Positions 13,401-23,400 of a DNA stretch of 64,000 nt are shown here, one piece after another. The first letter of the stretch is position 1. Each line of letters starts with the position of its first letter. Below the pieces are notes generated by a model. It saw only the letters and a program-made list of their open reading frames with translations. It had not been told where the DNA came from and did no database searches. Made by a program: the position numbers and the translations under genes. The stretch covers positions 26,825,163 through 26,889,162 of the forward strand of contig NC_079230.1 in assembly GCF_029633865.1 (NCBI RefSeq). Reading direction: 5' to 3'. This stretch comes from Lampris incognitus. Taxonomy: Eukaryota; Chordata; Actinopteri; Lampriformes; Lampridae.

Positions 13401-14707
13401 GCTTATGTTATAGTGGCCGTTTCTGCATTTCTCGTGCGCAGACCTCTTGTGCTAGCAACGTTTGCATATATTTATCATTGTTATCTGATGGCTCCTACAC
13501 TTCCTATATATTACCGACTACCTGCCTGTATGCAACAAACCGCGTGGCCGGCCTGGGATCACCACTATTTGGCATATGCAAGAGTATTTCATGTTTCTAC
13601 TGCAGTATCTTGTATGTTTCATACGTTTGGTTCCTTTACCCTGTGCCCTCTTTTTCAGTTTCAGCTTATTTCGAACGCCAAGGAAAATTAAATTAAAATA
13701 TATAACATAAAAAAAACAAAACAAGCATCAAACGTTTGTTTCGAATCTCGGCGGTTCGAAAAGGAGTAGGCAGAAGTGGGGGAAACTTTTCTAGTCCTAC
13801 CCTCTTTTCAATTCCCCCCGATAATCAAATGACGTCTCTCTCTCCATCCATCCGTCTCCTACACCAGTGGTTCTCAACCTTTTTGGGGTCCTGGACCCCC
13901 TGCGTATTTTTGATCTACCCTGAGGACCCCTCCACCTGATCTTGGGGGAGGGGGGTTGCAATTTGATAGCAACAGTAGAAACTGCATTTTAAATTGCATT
14001 ATAGCATTTATTCACTCTTTGGGGCAAAAATAAGAGCTTTCAGTTGTAACTTAGATATAGTTAACAAAACAGAATTCTTATGCAGTAACTTTCAGATATA
14101 TGTAACAAAACAGAATATGTATTCAGTAACTTTCAGATATATGTAACAACCGAATTTTTATGCAGTAACTTTTAACAATGCAAACGGGAGCGAGATCTCT
14201 TATTAAAATACAATAAATTACACTTGTGAAACAGATGTAATTAGAGAAAAAAGTCCCGTTACCCTTTATAGTTTAGGTAGATAAAGGTCTCAAGTCACAT
14301 TTGAGTAAAATAATCCTATTTCTATAAATGTCATATGATCTTTTTTTTTAAAAGATATTTTATTTTCACGGACCACTAGGGGTCCGCGGACCCCCGGTTG
14401 AGAAACACTGGACCTACACTGCCACGGGACACGTTAAACCTGACCAAGGGGGGCCGCAGCATCACGCTGGTTTCTAAACATCGGGCGCTTCCTCCCAGGC
14501 TCGCTGCAGTCTGACGCTCAGCCGCCCGCGCGTTTACAACCGCAAACCCTGCCTTCGGCGGGTCAACGCCGGAATGAAACGGAAGTTCGAAAACTCACTG
14601 TAGTCGTCTTTGTGCGCAAGCGGGTAAAAAAATATCGGGTAAAACGCGGCGGCGACCGCCGTTACAAACCCTCCAAATATCAACGCGATTCTTTTGTGAG
14701 GTGACAT
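10471..14707 (-). CDS. smim20: Small integral membrane protein 20 (MITRAC7-like), 3 exons
   Basis: The product is a single-pass inner mitochondrial membrane protein; in mammals SMIM20/MITRAC7 stabilises newly made COX1 during cytochrome c oxidase assembly. Coding exons are 14707-14599, 12499-12443 and 10514-10471 (109, 57 and 44 nt), with GT-AG junctions and matching phases, giving 69 residues. Residues 7-29 form the membrane segment (IALIFGGFVTAVAAAFYPIF). The tail NREGINQADVQPVG then VKIWSDPF matches the human pattern [22 protein letters not shown] very closely, and the length matches (human 67). I chose the ATG giving MSPHKR because it aligns with human MSRNLR; an in-frame ATG six codons upstream (14725) is possible. 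Intron 2 holds a dead Tc1 element; intron 1 holds a hAT-type MITE. Confidence 0.93.
10782..12415 (-). mobile_element. Tc1-type DNA transposon, inactive, in smim20 intron 2
   Basis: The ends are inverted repeats of about 90 bp: CAGTGGTGCTCGAAAGTTTG at the left, and a decayed counterpart ending near 12415 with a TA on each side. Both ends share the phrase for TTTATGCA...TAGGTCATATT and GGGACTTGTGTGAAAAT. Within the left arm, about 10877-10933 carries an extra fish-repeat segment (TTTATTTGTACAGCCCAATA), so a second short insertion is likely. Confidence 0.9.
11055..12058 (-). pseudogene. Tc1-family transposase remnant
   Basis: Begins MARTTQISEDLRKSV, the usual start of fish Tc1 transposases, followed by the paired-like helix-turn-helix DNA-binding half (KGYKTISKEFGLHQSTVRQI). 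The catalytic half continues with KRYVWRKENTA, GGGSIMVWACFAASGPG and RPSQSPDLNP. It is dead: the frame changes near 11700 and again before 11613, two stop codons flank the QDGDPKH block (about 11270-11343), and the third catalytic acid is lost, since DLNP is followed by SKDLK where the family has IE. A full family member is about 340 residues. Confidence 0.9.
12687..13190. repeat. Fragments of a short fish dispersed repeat
   Basis: Two fragments carry the common fish phrase AAGT(C/T)AAGTNTNACTTTATTTG...CCC (about 12687-12725) and its relative TTGTATAGCCCAATATC with GGGGCTTTACAG (about 13110-13185). A further copy lies at 19795-19860. No coding content. Confidence 0.55.
13865..14410 (+). mobile_element. 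hAT-type MITE, copy 2 (smim20 intron 1)
   Basis: Same termini and interior as the copy at 4589. It lacks about 20 bp near the right end that copy 1 has, where the word CACGGACC is repeated; this is the signature of a deletion between short direct repeats. CCTACAC occurs immediately left and two bases after the right end, a near-perfect target duplication. It lies about 190 bases past smim20 exon 1. Confidence 0.88.
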
Positions 14708-14830
14708 GTCTGTTGCGGGAGGCAACCGCGAGAATCCGACGCCTTCACCTCCAAGCGTACGCTTTTACGAAGCAACTGCTTCCGGGTTAGAGGTCGCTGT
14801 TAGATGACGTGTGCGTTCAACGCGAATAGA
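14708..14830 (-). promoter_or_regulatory. Probable smim20 promoter
   Basis: CpG-containing sequence directly upstream of the start codon. It includes an ETS-type site (CTTCCGGG, 14779-14786; CCCGGAAG on the gene strand) and a CRE-like TGACGT (14805-14810). ETS/NRF-2 sites are usual in promoters of nuclear genes for mitochondrial proteins. No TATA box is seen. Confidence 0.4.
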
Positions 14831-15117
14831 GTTCAGGAACGTTTATGAGTGACGGCCTCAAGTGAAAACGCAACAGGCAGGTTGGGCTTTCCCGAGGTTC
14901 TGTCCTCAATGGGCATCGAATAAACGCGAAACTGTGTTGTTACATTAAACAAATAATTAATGTGTTATACTATTAGCCAAATAACAAAGTCAACTTTAAC
15001 AACTCTAGATAAGATAATATAAGATACTTTATTGTCCTCAGTATTTTATAGCGAAACCGCAGGAACCTAACAATACATCAAAATAACTTTCTTTTTTTTT
15101 AAAAGACAAACAGCTGT

Positions 15118-16180
15118 TGAATTGTTAGTTCAAACATTTTAATCAGACAGCCTCCTCCATCTCAGCCAGGCAGATGGTATGCACGTGCTCTCGGAGATGC
15201 GATTCCGTTTACGGAATCTCCTTCTCCGGCTGCTTCCAGGCCTTGCACGTCACCTCCTGATCCAAGAGAGATTGGCGCATGTCTTTGAATTCGAGGAGAG
15301 CTCGCCTCTGGAGGATCTCCTTCGCTCACGGCAGTTTCTCATTCTCGTGAAGATGTAGCACTTTCCCCCCCCTCCCAGGACGTACACTTCACAGCCAACA
15401 GGTTTTTGGCCTTAGTCTGGGCCTTCTTGGCTTCTGTGCTTGAGTCCCACTTGTCTCTCATTTCAAGCTGAAGCTGCAGGATGGTTTCCTAACACTTCTC
15501 AGCTGCCAGGGCACTCAGGACTTTGTGTGTGGAGGGCTTTTTTTCCCCACCTTCATTTCCTTTTGGGAGGGCCTCCCTCTGCTCCTCACTTGCTGAGCTT
15601 GGCAACATCCTGCTCTTATTTCTTAAGGATCTCCTTAAAGCTGGGAACACACTAGATGATTTAAAGGCTGATTATAACACCGATTTAGACATAAAGATTG
15701 ATTTTCCAAGATTGTGGAGATTCTGTACCGGTCTGTGCAAAGTAAGGCTGTTCAACATGGACAGTTTGCATACTTTATTATCTTGTAGTGTGGAAGGGTT
15801 TAAGATTCAACTCTCTCACCCCTTGATTGAGCCGTTCACCGGTCAGAGCCATCACAGTTGCATCAAACATGTCTGATTTTTACTGCTGGAATCTGGATAA
15901 GCCTGAGTTTATCACCTGTGTGTCCACCTCTATAATTGCAGTCATAACCAATGTGCTTGTCTTCAACTGTAATACTCGAAAGTCAGTCATTAAAAGTGTA
16001 ATCCCAATATTTTCCCAGTTGGTTAGACGTTAAAAGTCTCCTAGTGTGTTCCCAGCTGAAGCTCAATTCTCTCCAGCTCAGCTCAGAGCTGACCGATGAC
16101 CTCCCTGAATTCATTCACACTGCTGTTTAGCCGGACAACAGAATGTGGGGGCAATTCTGAGACACCAAAGCCTCTCCTCC
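15118..16180 (-). pseudogene. Possible decayed coding remnant with coiled-coil-like translation
   Basis: The minus strand gives charged, leucine-rich pieces in changing frames: REVIGQL, ELERIEL, then after the inserted element KEILKK and EQDVAKLSK, ETILQLQLEMRDKWDSSTEA, KKAQTKAKNLLAV, and AKEILQRRALLEFKDMRQSL. Stops and frame changes are frequent. No intron-like breaks are seen, so a processed pseudogene is possible. The parent gene was not recognised. The small inverted-repeat element at 15639-16057 interrupts it. Confidence 0.35.
15639..16057. mobile_element. MITE with 17-bp perfect terminal inverted repeats
   Basis: AGCTGGGAACACACTAG at the left (15639-15655) is matched exactly by its reverse complement at the right (16041-16057). 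The 419-bp interior is AT-rich and non-coding. The flanks do not show a clear target duplication, apart from a palindromic AGCT that belongs to both ends, so the superfamily is unassigned. Confidence 0.75.
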
Positions 16181-16196
16181 TCTACTAGCTTTTATT

Positions 16197-16580
16197 CCAT
16201 CCATCCATCCATTATCTGAACCGCTTACCATGCTGTCAGGGTCGCGGGGATGCTGGAGCCTATTCCAGCAGTCACTGGGCGGCAGGCAGTGAGACACCCT
16301 GCACAGGCCGCCAGGCCATCACAGGCCCCCCCCACACACACACACACATTCATACCTAGAGACAATTTTTTTTTTTTAGTATGGCTGATTCACCAAACTT
16401 ACATGTCTTTGGACTGTGGGAGGAAACTGGAGCCCCGGAGGAAACCCATGCAGACACGGGGAGAACATGCAAACTCCAAACAGAGGACGACCCACCAAGG
16501 TTGGACTACCCCGGGGCTCGAACCCAGGACCTTCTTGCTATGAGGCGACCGTGCTAACCACTGTGCCACCGTGCTGCCCG
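16197..16580 (-). mobile_element. SINE family A, full-length, minus orientation
   Basis: tRNA-derived head (A box TGGCACAGTGG and B box GGTTCGAGCCC on the minus strand), central conserved part (GGAGAACATGCAAACTCC on the plus strand) and a CATC-repeat tail. It is flanked by a 12-bp target duplication with one mismatch: CTAGCTTTTATT at 16185-16196 and CTAGCGTTTATT at 16581-16592. Confidence 0.9.
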
Positions 16581-16628
16581 CTAGCGTTTATTCTCTCTCG
16601 GAAATAAAGTGTTCCTGATTCCTAATGC

Positions 16629-16997
16629 GGGGCAGCATGGTGGCGCAGTGGTTAGCGCGGTCGCCTCATAGCAAGAAGGTCCTGGGTTCGAGCCCCGGGG
16701 TAGTCCAACCTTGGTGGGTCATCTCGGGTCATTCTCTGTGTGGAGTTTGCACGTTCTCCCCGTGTCTGCGTGGGTTTCCTCCAGGGGCACCGGTTTCTGC
16801 CCAAAGACATGTAAGTCAGGTGAATCGGCCGTACTAAATTGTCCCTTGGTATGAATGTGTGTGTGGGCCGTGTGATGGCCTGGCGGCCTGTCCAGGGTGT
16901 CTCTCCGCCTGCCGCTCAATGACTGCTGGGATAGGCTCCAGCATCCCCGCGACCCTGAGAGCACGATAAGAAGTTCAGACAATGGATGGACGGATGA
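16629..16997 (+). mobile_element. SINE family A, full-length, plus orientation
   Basis: Starts GGGCAGCATGGTGGCGCAG with A box TGGCGCAGTGG and B box GGTTCGAGCCCC, and ends in the GGATGG tail. The sequence TCCTGATTC occurs on both sides (16613-16621 and 16999-17007). Its head faces the head of the previous copy across fewer than 50 bases, making a long inverted pair about 0.5 kb upstream of man2b2. Confidence 0.9.
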
Positions 16998-17448
16998 GTC
17001 CTGATTCGAACCCAGTGCTTTCCTCCTTTACTTTTCTACTCAATGTACCCTACGCTTGCCACATAGCCCAGCTATAACTTCAAAATGGCGCCTGTTCTAT
17101 CGCCATTGTGCTAGCTTATATTGTTAATGGCGTCAAAACTAAATGAGAAAAGCATCGCCTTTACACGAATTATGTGGATCAACCATTGATGCAGTCTTCT
17201 CTCATCAAATCATAGCCATGTGCAAAATTTTGGAACCGTCAACCCAGCATTTAAACAGTAAAAGTATTGTATGGTTGAATAATAGCATGTTTTCAGCGGC
17301 ACTCACACGTAAACATGAAGTTTGGTCTTCCTGCCGTTCCGTACACCGGAATGCGTCACCTGACCACATTGTCACATGCCGGTGACGTCTCACCAAAACA
17401 GGAAGTGTCTGCAGCCCTGACGAATGTCTCCACTCTCTACTTTGGGAA

Positions 17449-20400
17449 ATGAAAATGAAGATTTTAGCCCTTATAACTCTTCTCCTTTGTCGCAATTTCT
17501 CGTACGCAACGGAAGACGAACCAAAGCCGATTAAGACTTTCGTCATCCCGCATAGCCACATGGATGTAGGCTGGGTGTACACCATTCAGGTAGCTAGCAG
17601 GTTGTTAGCTGGACATCTCTGTGGTGTCTTCAGTGATGGTTTTTAATTCTGTAACGAGACATCCTTCGTATGAACTACTAGTCTTGACAGTTTCCCAGTT
17701 GTCAGCAGTACTTCTCACCGTATAACTAATGCAGTATTACCACGAACAACTGTGTAAATTAGTCTTCAATTCTGCAACCTCGGGTTATAAAACATGTTTT
17801 GTATTTTCAAATGGCATTAGTGAATTAGTGTCATTAAATAGTATAGTATAATAGCATGAGTATATAAAATTACCAGTAAGATTAATTAGTATACTGTAAT
17901 GAACATGTTATGATTACAGTTTATTAGTAGAATATATTTGTGTAGTTGCATATTTTGTGTATCTGCGTCAAATTGGCTGCTACATATGAAGTCCCCTAAG
18001 AAAAAGTGATCCCATTCTATTCTTTATACTTGTATAATTGTTTGCTGCAAAATAAAAGAAATATGACTTGTGGCGATGATTAGTAGTTTTTGTGGCACAA
18101 CTGTCTTTATTTACAAAGGGGAAGTTAATCCTTGAAGAGTGTGCACTTCCTATAGGAGAGTATGCATGCCTATGCTGCCAACGTGTACAGCAGTGTGACC
18201 GAGGAGCTGTCCAAGTCTAAACGCCGCAGGTTCATTGCGGTGGAGCAGGAGTTCTTTCGACTATGGTGGGATACTGTGGCCACAGATGTCCATAAGAAAC
18301 AAGTATGAGGACCTTCCACAAAATTATATTTAATCAAGTTTGTCCATCTATGTTTATTCCATAATTCCCTTTCAAGTTGAGATTTATTGATAGCCATTTT
18401 GCACATGCACATTTGCCATGAGAGGGTGCTATGATACAGCACTTAAAAGTAGGAAAGTGTTTTCTGTATACAATTTAAATAACACTGTTATTGTGTGGTA
18501 TCGTTTAGTTTGGTTATTTATCATACATACGGTTTTCTGGTTTCCACTAGGTGCGACAGCTAGTCAAGGAGGGTCGGTTTGAGTTCATAATCGGAGGCCA
18601 AGTGATGCATGATGAGGCAGTGACTGATCTGGACGATGAGATATTGCAAATGACAGGTGGCAAAACATGTTTTTGGTCCTTTATTCATCACTGGGATAAA
18701 GCAGCTGTGATAACTTAAAAATTCTCTCACCGATTTTTTTCCCGGCTGTTGTGGCTTTCTCTGTGTTTGCGTCTCTGTGTGCTGTTTCCAGAGGGCCACG
18801 GTTTCCTCTATGAGACATTTGGGGTGCGTCCTCGGTTCTCATGGCATGTGGATCCATTTGGGGCGTCTGCCACAACGCCTGTTCTCTTTGCCCTGGCGGG
18901 CTTCAACGCTCACCTCATCTCGCGCATTGACTATGATCTCAAAGATGCCATGCAAAAAAACAAGGTATTTGCTCATTTCTACAGCCGGTACCAGTGCCAT
19001 GACTATTTTGTGCTCTTCCCTGTTTATTTTTGCACCTTTTGAGCTGCATTGTTCCCCACAGGTTGAAAATTGCCCCCATGGCAGATAAAAGAAGCCTAAA
19101 TAAACCAAAGATTCATCAATTTGCCTTATTAGTCAGTGTACACCAAAAAGCAACGACATATGCAATTAGGCCACATATAGCCATAATAATATAAGATGAA
19201 TAGTCAGTTAGGTGCCATTCTTAAGCTTGCCGAGCGGAAAATGTCCAAGAATGAAAGCGTGATCTCAGCACCTGAATTAACTACATAGTAAATCACATTT
19301 ACAAAGTGTAGTTACTTGAAACCAGTACTTCTCTCACTCTTGGTCAATTAAGAGAATACCATCCTAAAATGTTAGCTTTCAGTGGATAATTTGCAAAAAC
19401 TCACTTCGGGCAATGCAGGTGGGAATTTTCAACCCAAAGGAGAAATCTGTTGCCCATCTGTTGTTCACTATTACTATCCGGTATCCGTATTTCTTTGTGC
19501 TTGGTGCAGAAATTACAGTTTGTGTGGAGAGGTTCTCCCTCACTGAAGGAGCAGCAGGAGATCTTCACTCACACCATGGACCAGTTTAGCTACTGCACCC
19601 CATCCTACCTGCCCTTCTCCAACAGGTACCCCCCCCCCATCTAGTCCCTCATAGACTTTCACGACTTCTGAAATATTCTCCCCCATTACTAGATTCAGTC
19701 ACTATGCAGCACATCTGGAGTACTTATGTGCACCGTGGAAGAAAGGAAAAGTCTATCAGTCCTGTGAAGGTTTACTGCCTTAAGGAGAATGGAGTCAAGT
19801 CAAGTTTATTTGTATAGCCCAAATTCACAAGGTAGTCCCAAAGGGCTTTACAATCAGTACAATGTACAACAATACACTACAGTATACGACATATGACACC
19901 CTCTATCCTTGGACCCTAGACCTCTTCTGTTAAGTCTCTTCTGTTAATACAATAGTCTACTACTACTACGACGACTACTACTACTGTTACTACTACTACT
20001 ACTACTTTCGGCTGCTCCCATTAGGGGTCACCACAGCGGATCATCCATTTCCATCTCTTCCTGTCCTCCGCATCTTCCTCTGTCTGTTAGTACACTACAA
20101 TAGTATTGGTATAATTTGTCTATTACACACAAGTGATAATCCACTCCAAAGTATGCATTAAAGGATTTTAACACACGCCACAGAGGCAACCACTGGAGTG
20201 GCTTATCCTGTTTATACCATGGTCACTTACCAAAGAATTAAAATAAAAGCATTCACTTGCTTTTTATTTAATGTTTTGGACTCAGAATTAAAAGGATATG
20301 AAGCAAAAGTTAGCCGATAAGCTAACGCCATGAATGTTCACCGGGCTGGGTACTGATTCAGTGTGTTGCTATGATTACCGCGGATGAATTTAGAACAGCG

Positions 20401-23400
20401 ATTAACATCAAGCCAAACCACATGTGCACTATACGGTTTTAATGCACACACTCCAGCCAATCAGAGACTGGTATTCTCTGTGACCATGGTATAAATATCA
20501 GTATCTGCTTTATGTTAGATATTGATATAGACAGACTATAGAGTTAGGTTGTAGTACCGTACCTCAGGCCATCTCTGTGCTAAATAACAGTGTTCTTTTT
20601 ACTGTCACTTATGGGGAGCAAAAAAGAAAAGTGGTCGTTGCTTTTTCTCAGCTCTGGTTTCTATTGGAATGGAGTCGCCCTGTTCCCCGACCCCCCTAAA
20701 GATGGTATATACCCTAACATGAGCCTTCCTGTCAACAAAGAGACGGTACACGCCTATGCCCAGACCATGATAGACAACATAAAGCAGCGGGCCGCATGGT
20801 TCAGGACCAACCACGTGCTCTGGCCATGGGTGAGTCCAAAGAAGCCCTCACTCTTTTAGACTGAATAAAAGTAATTCTCATAACAGGGACAATTTACTTA
20901 AAGTGCCATTGGGCGGCACGGTGGCCCAGTGGTTAACGCTGTCGCCTCACAGCAAGAAGGTCCTGGGTTCGAACCCCGAGGTTGTCCAACCTTGGGGGTC
21001 ATCCCAGGTCATCCTCTGTGTAGAGTTTGCATGTTCTCCCCCGTGTCTGCGGTGGGTTTTCTCCGGGTGCTCCGGTTTCCCCCACCATCAAAAGAAACAT
21101 GCATGTTAGGGTTAATACTCCGGTCTATTACTACTGGGAAAAGAACTGGAGTTGGTCCCCGGGCGCAGCATGAAGGCAGCAGCCCACTGCTCCTAGCTAC
21201 ACACATCACAGCTAGGATGGGTTCATTTGTGGTAACTGAATTTCCCCAAGGGGATTAAAAAGGAAACTTAATTGTGATCCCCCTCCCCCCAGGCATGTAA
21301 CTGCTGCTTAAATGAAAAACAATAATAATAAAAAAGCCAATTTCAAGTTACGCACATTTTGTTTGTTCATGACATGTTAATTGGTGAGAATTTGTTTTCA
21401 GTACTTGCTACCAAACTGACAGCACCACAGAAGTCCAGGAGCTCCTTACTGCATGTCATGACGTTCAGACCAGGGAGTCTGCTGTTAGTACAAATGTATG
21501 ATAGCGTTAGTATATTAGTATGATTTATTAGTACAATTATAACTTCATATTCTATATATATATATATAAGCATAAGTAAATGGATTGCTTATGTATGCCA
21601 TGAAACAGGCTTGTACTGTCTCATAAAGAATTTACCTGACTCACTGGATTATTTTGCTCCTTATTTGTTGAGCACTTTCCCTACCGTTGAGTGTTTCTTT
21701 GAACAAAGTTATTTTATATATATGTGTGTGTGTGTATATGTATATTGTACTACTATATATATTATATATAAATGCATATATATGATACTATTATATATAT
21801 TACATTATACATTATTTGAGCCAAACTTTTTAGCGGTAGTGTAGATTTCCATTGTACCAACTGACTCCATCTCCATACTATGACTCCATACCATGACTCC
21901 ATACCATGACTCCATACCAACACGGTGTCCATAATCTTATCCGTTATTCATTTCAAGAGTTCATTTGCAAGAACACAACTCAGTTTTTACCAGTTTTGAA
22001 ATACATATTTTCGTCATACAGTCCATCTAACCTAAATCAAGTTTAAGTTTGCTTGCTTTGATTAGATTAATTAACTTTTGAGACAAAACCCCTTTTGGAT
22101 ATTACACAAAACTGTTCACTTTTACATTACATTACAGTCCTTTAGCCGACGCTTATATCCAAAGCGACTTACAATAAGTGCATTTAACATAGGAAATCAG
22201 GAGAACTACTAGGCATCATATGACACCTTAAGTCTACTAACTGGCATAACCATGCCAATATCCTGGCTCTAGTTTGGTAAAATTAAGGAGTAAACTACCA
22301 ACTAAGCCTTACGTTCAACAACTCAACATCAAAGTCACCACTGAGGGGAGCTCTGTGATGTTTAACCACTCTCTTCAATTTTTTTTCCGGAAATGTCTCT
22401 TCTCTGTTTTTGCAAATGAGCTCTTCATTGGTGTTTTTCCTAAGACTGGCCCTGCAAACCTCTTCCGGTGCTCTGCGTCACCGTCAAGGGGACCGTATGG
22501 ATGTTTGTGCATGTTGTCTCCTGCTGACTAATCCACTCCTGTGTCATCCCCGTGGTCCTAATCCAGGGTTGTGACAAGCAGTTCTACAACTCATCGGTGC
22601 AGTTCAACAACATGGACCCATTAATGGACTACATAAACCAGAACACCAAAGAGTTTGGAGTGACAGTCCAGTACGCTACTCTCAGCGAGTACTTTCAAGT
22701 GATCCACAAATCCAATCTTACCTGGGAGGTCAGGGGCAGTGAAGACTTTCTACCTTATTCCACTGGTGAGTTCGTTCCTGCTAAAATACCAAGTCATAAA
22801 CATGAGCGCCAGCAGGTGAGAAAGCTTCTTTTCAACACACAAAGCTTTAAATAACGGTTTTGGGTTTTTTTTTCTCTCCATAGAGCCTTACCAGGCATGG
22901 ACAGGTTTCTATGCCTCCCGAAACGTTCTGAAAGGTGTGGCGCGGTGGGCCAGTTCCCAGCTGCACGCCGCTGAGACTCTCTTTGTACGGTACCGAGTCC
23001 GCTTCCCTGACGGACCTGTGGCCAAAGACTGGGCCCTCGACAAACTTCGGGCACTTCGCTGGGCTGTCTCTGAGGTGATCTGTCAAACTGACAAGTTAAA
23101 TTGTTAGAAACTGATTTCACAAAAAGAGGCTAATGCCAGATCAGCGGTTCTCTATCAGGTCCTGGAATAACACCAGTATTGTTTGTTGTCTGTTCTACCA
23201 GGTAGGTCATTATATTCACCAGTTATTCAGCCCTCAGTCAGGGAGGTTTTACACCTGGGACAACAGGTAAATGTAATGGTTGTTATTAGACTAGTCTAAA
23301 GCGAGTTAGATAGTTGCACAAAATAAAAAGGCTGATTTTAAAACGAAAAAGTTAGCCACTGTACCGCCACACTAGCTCAGAACTAAGAGCTGTGTTTCCA

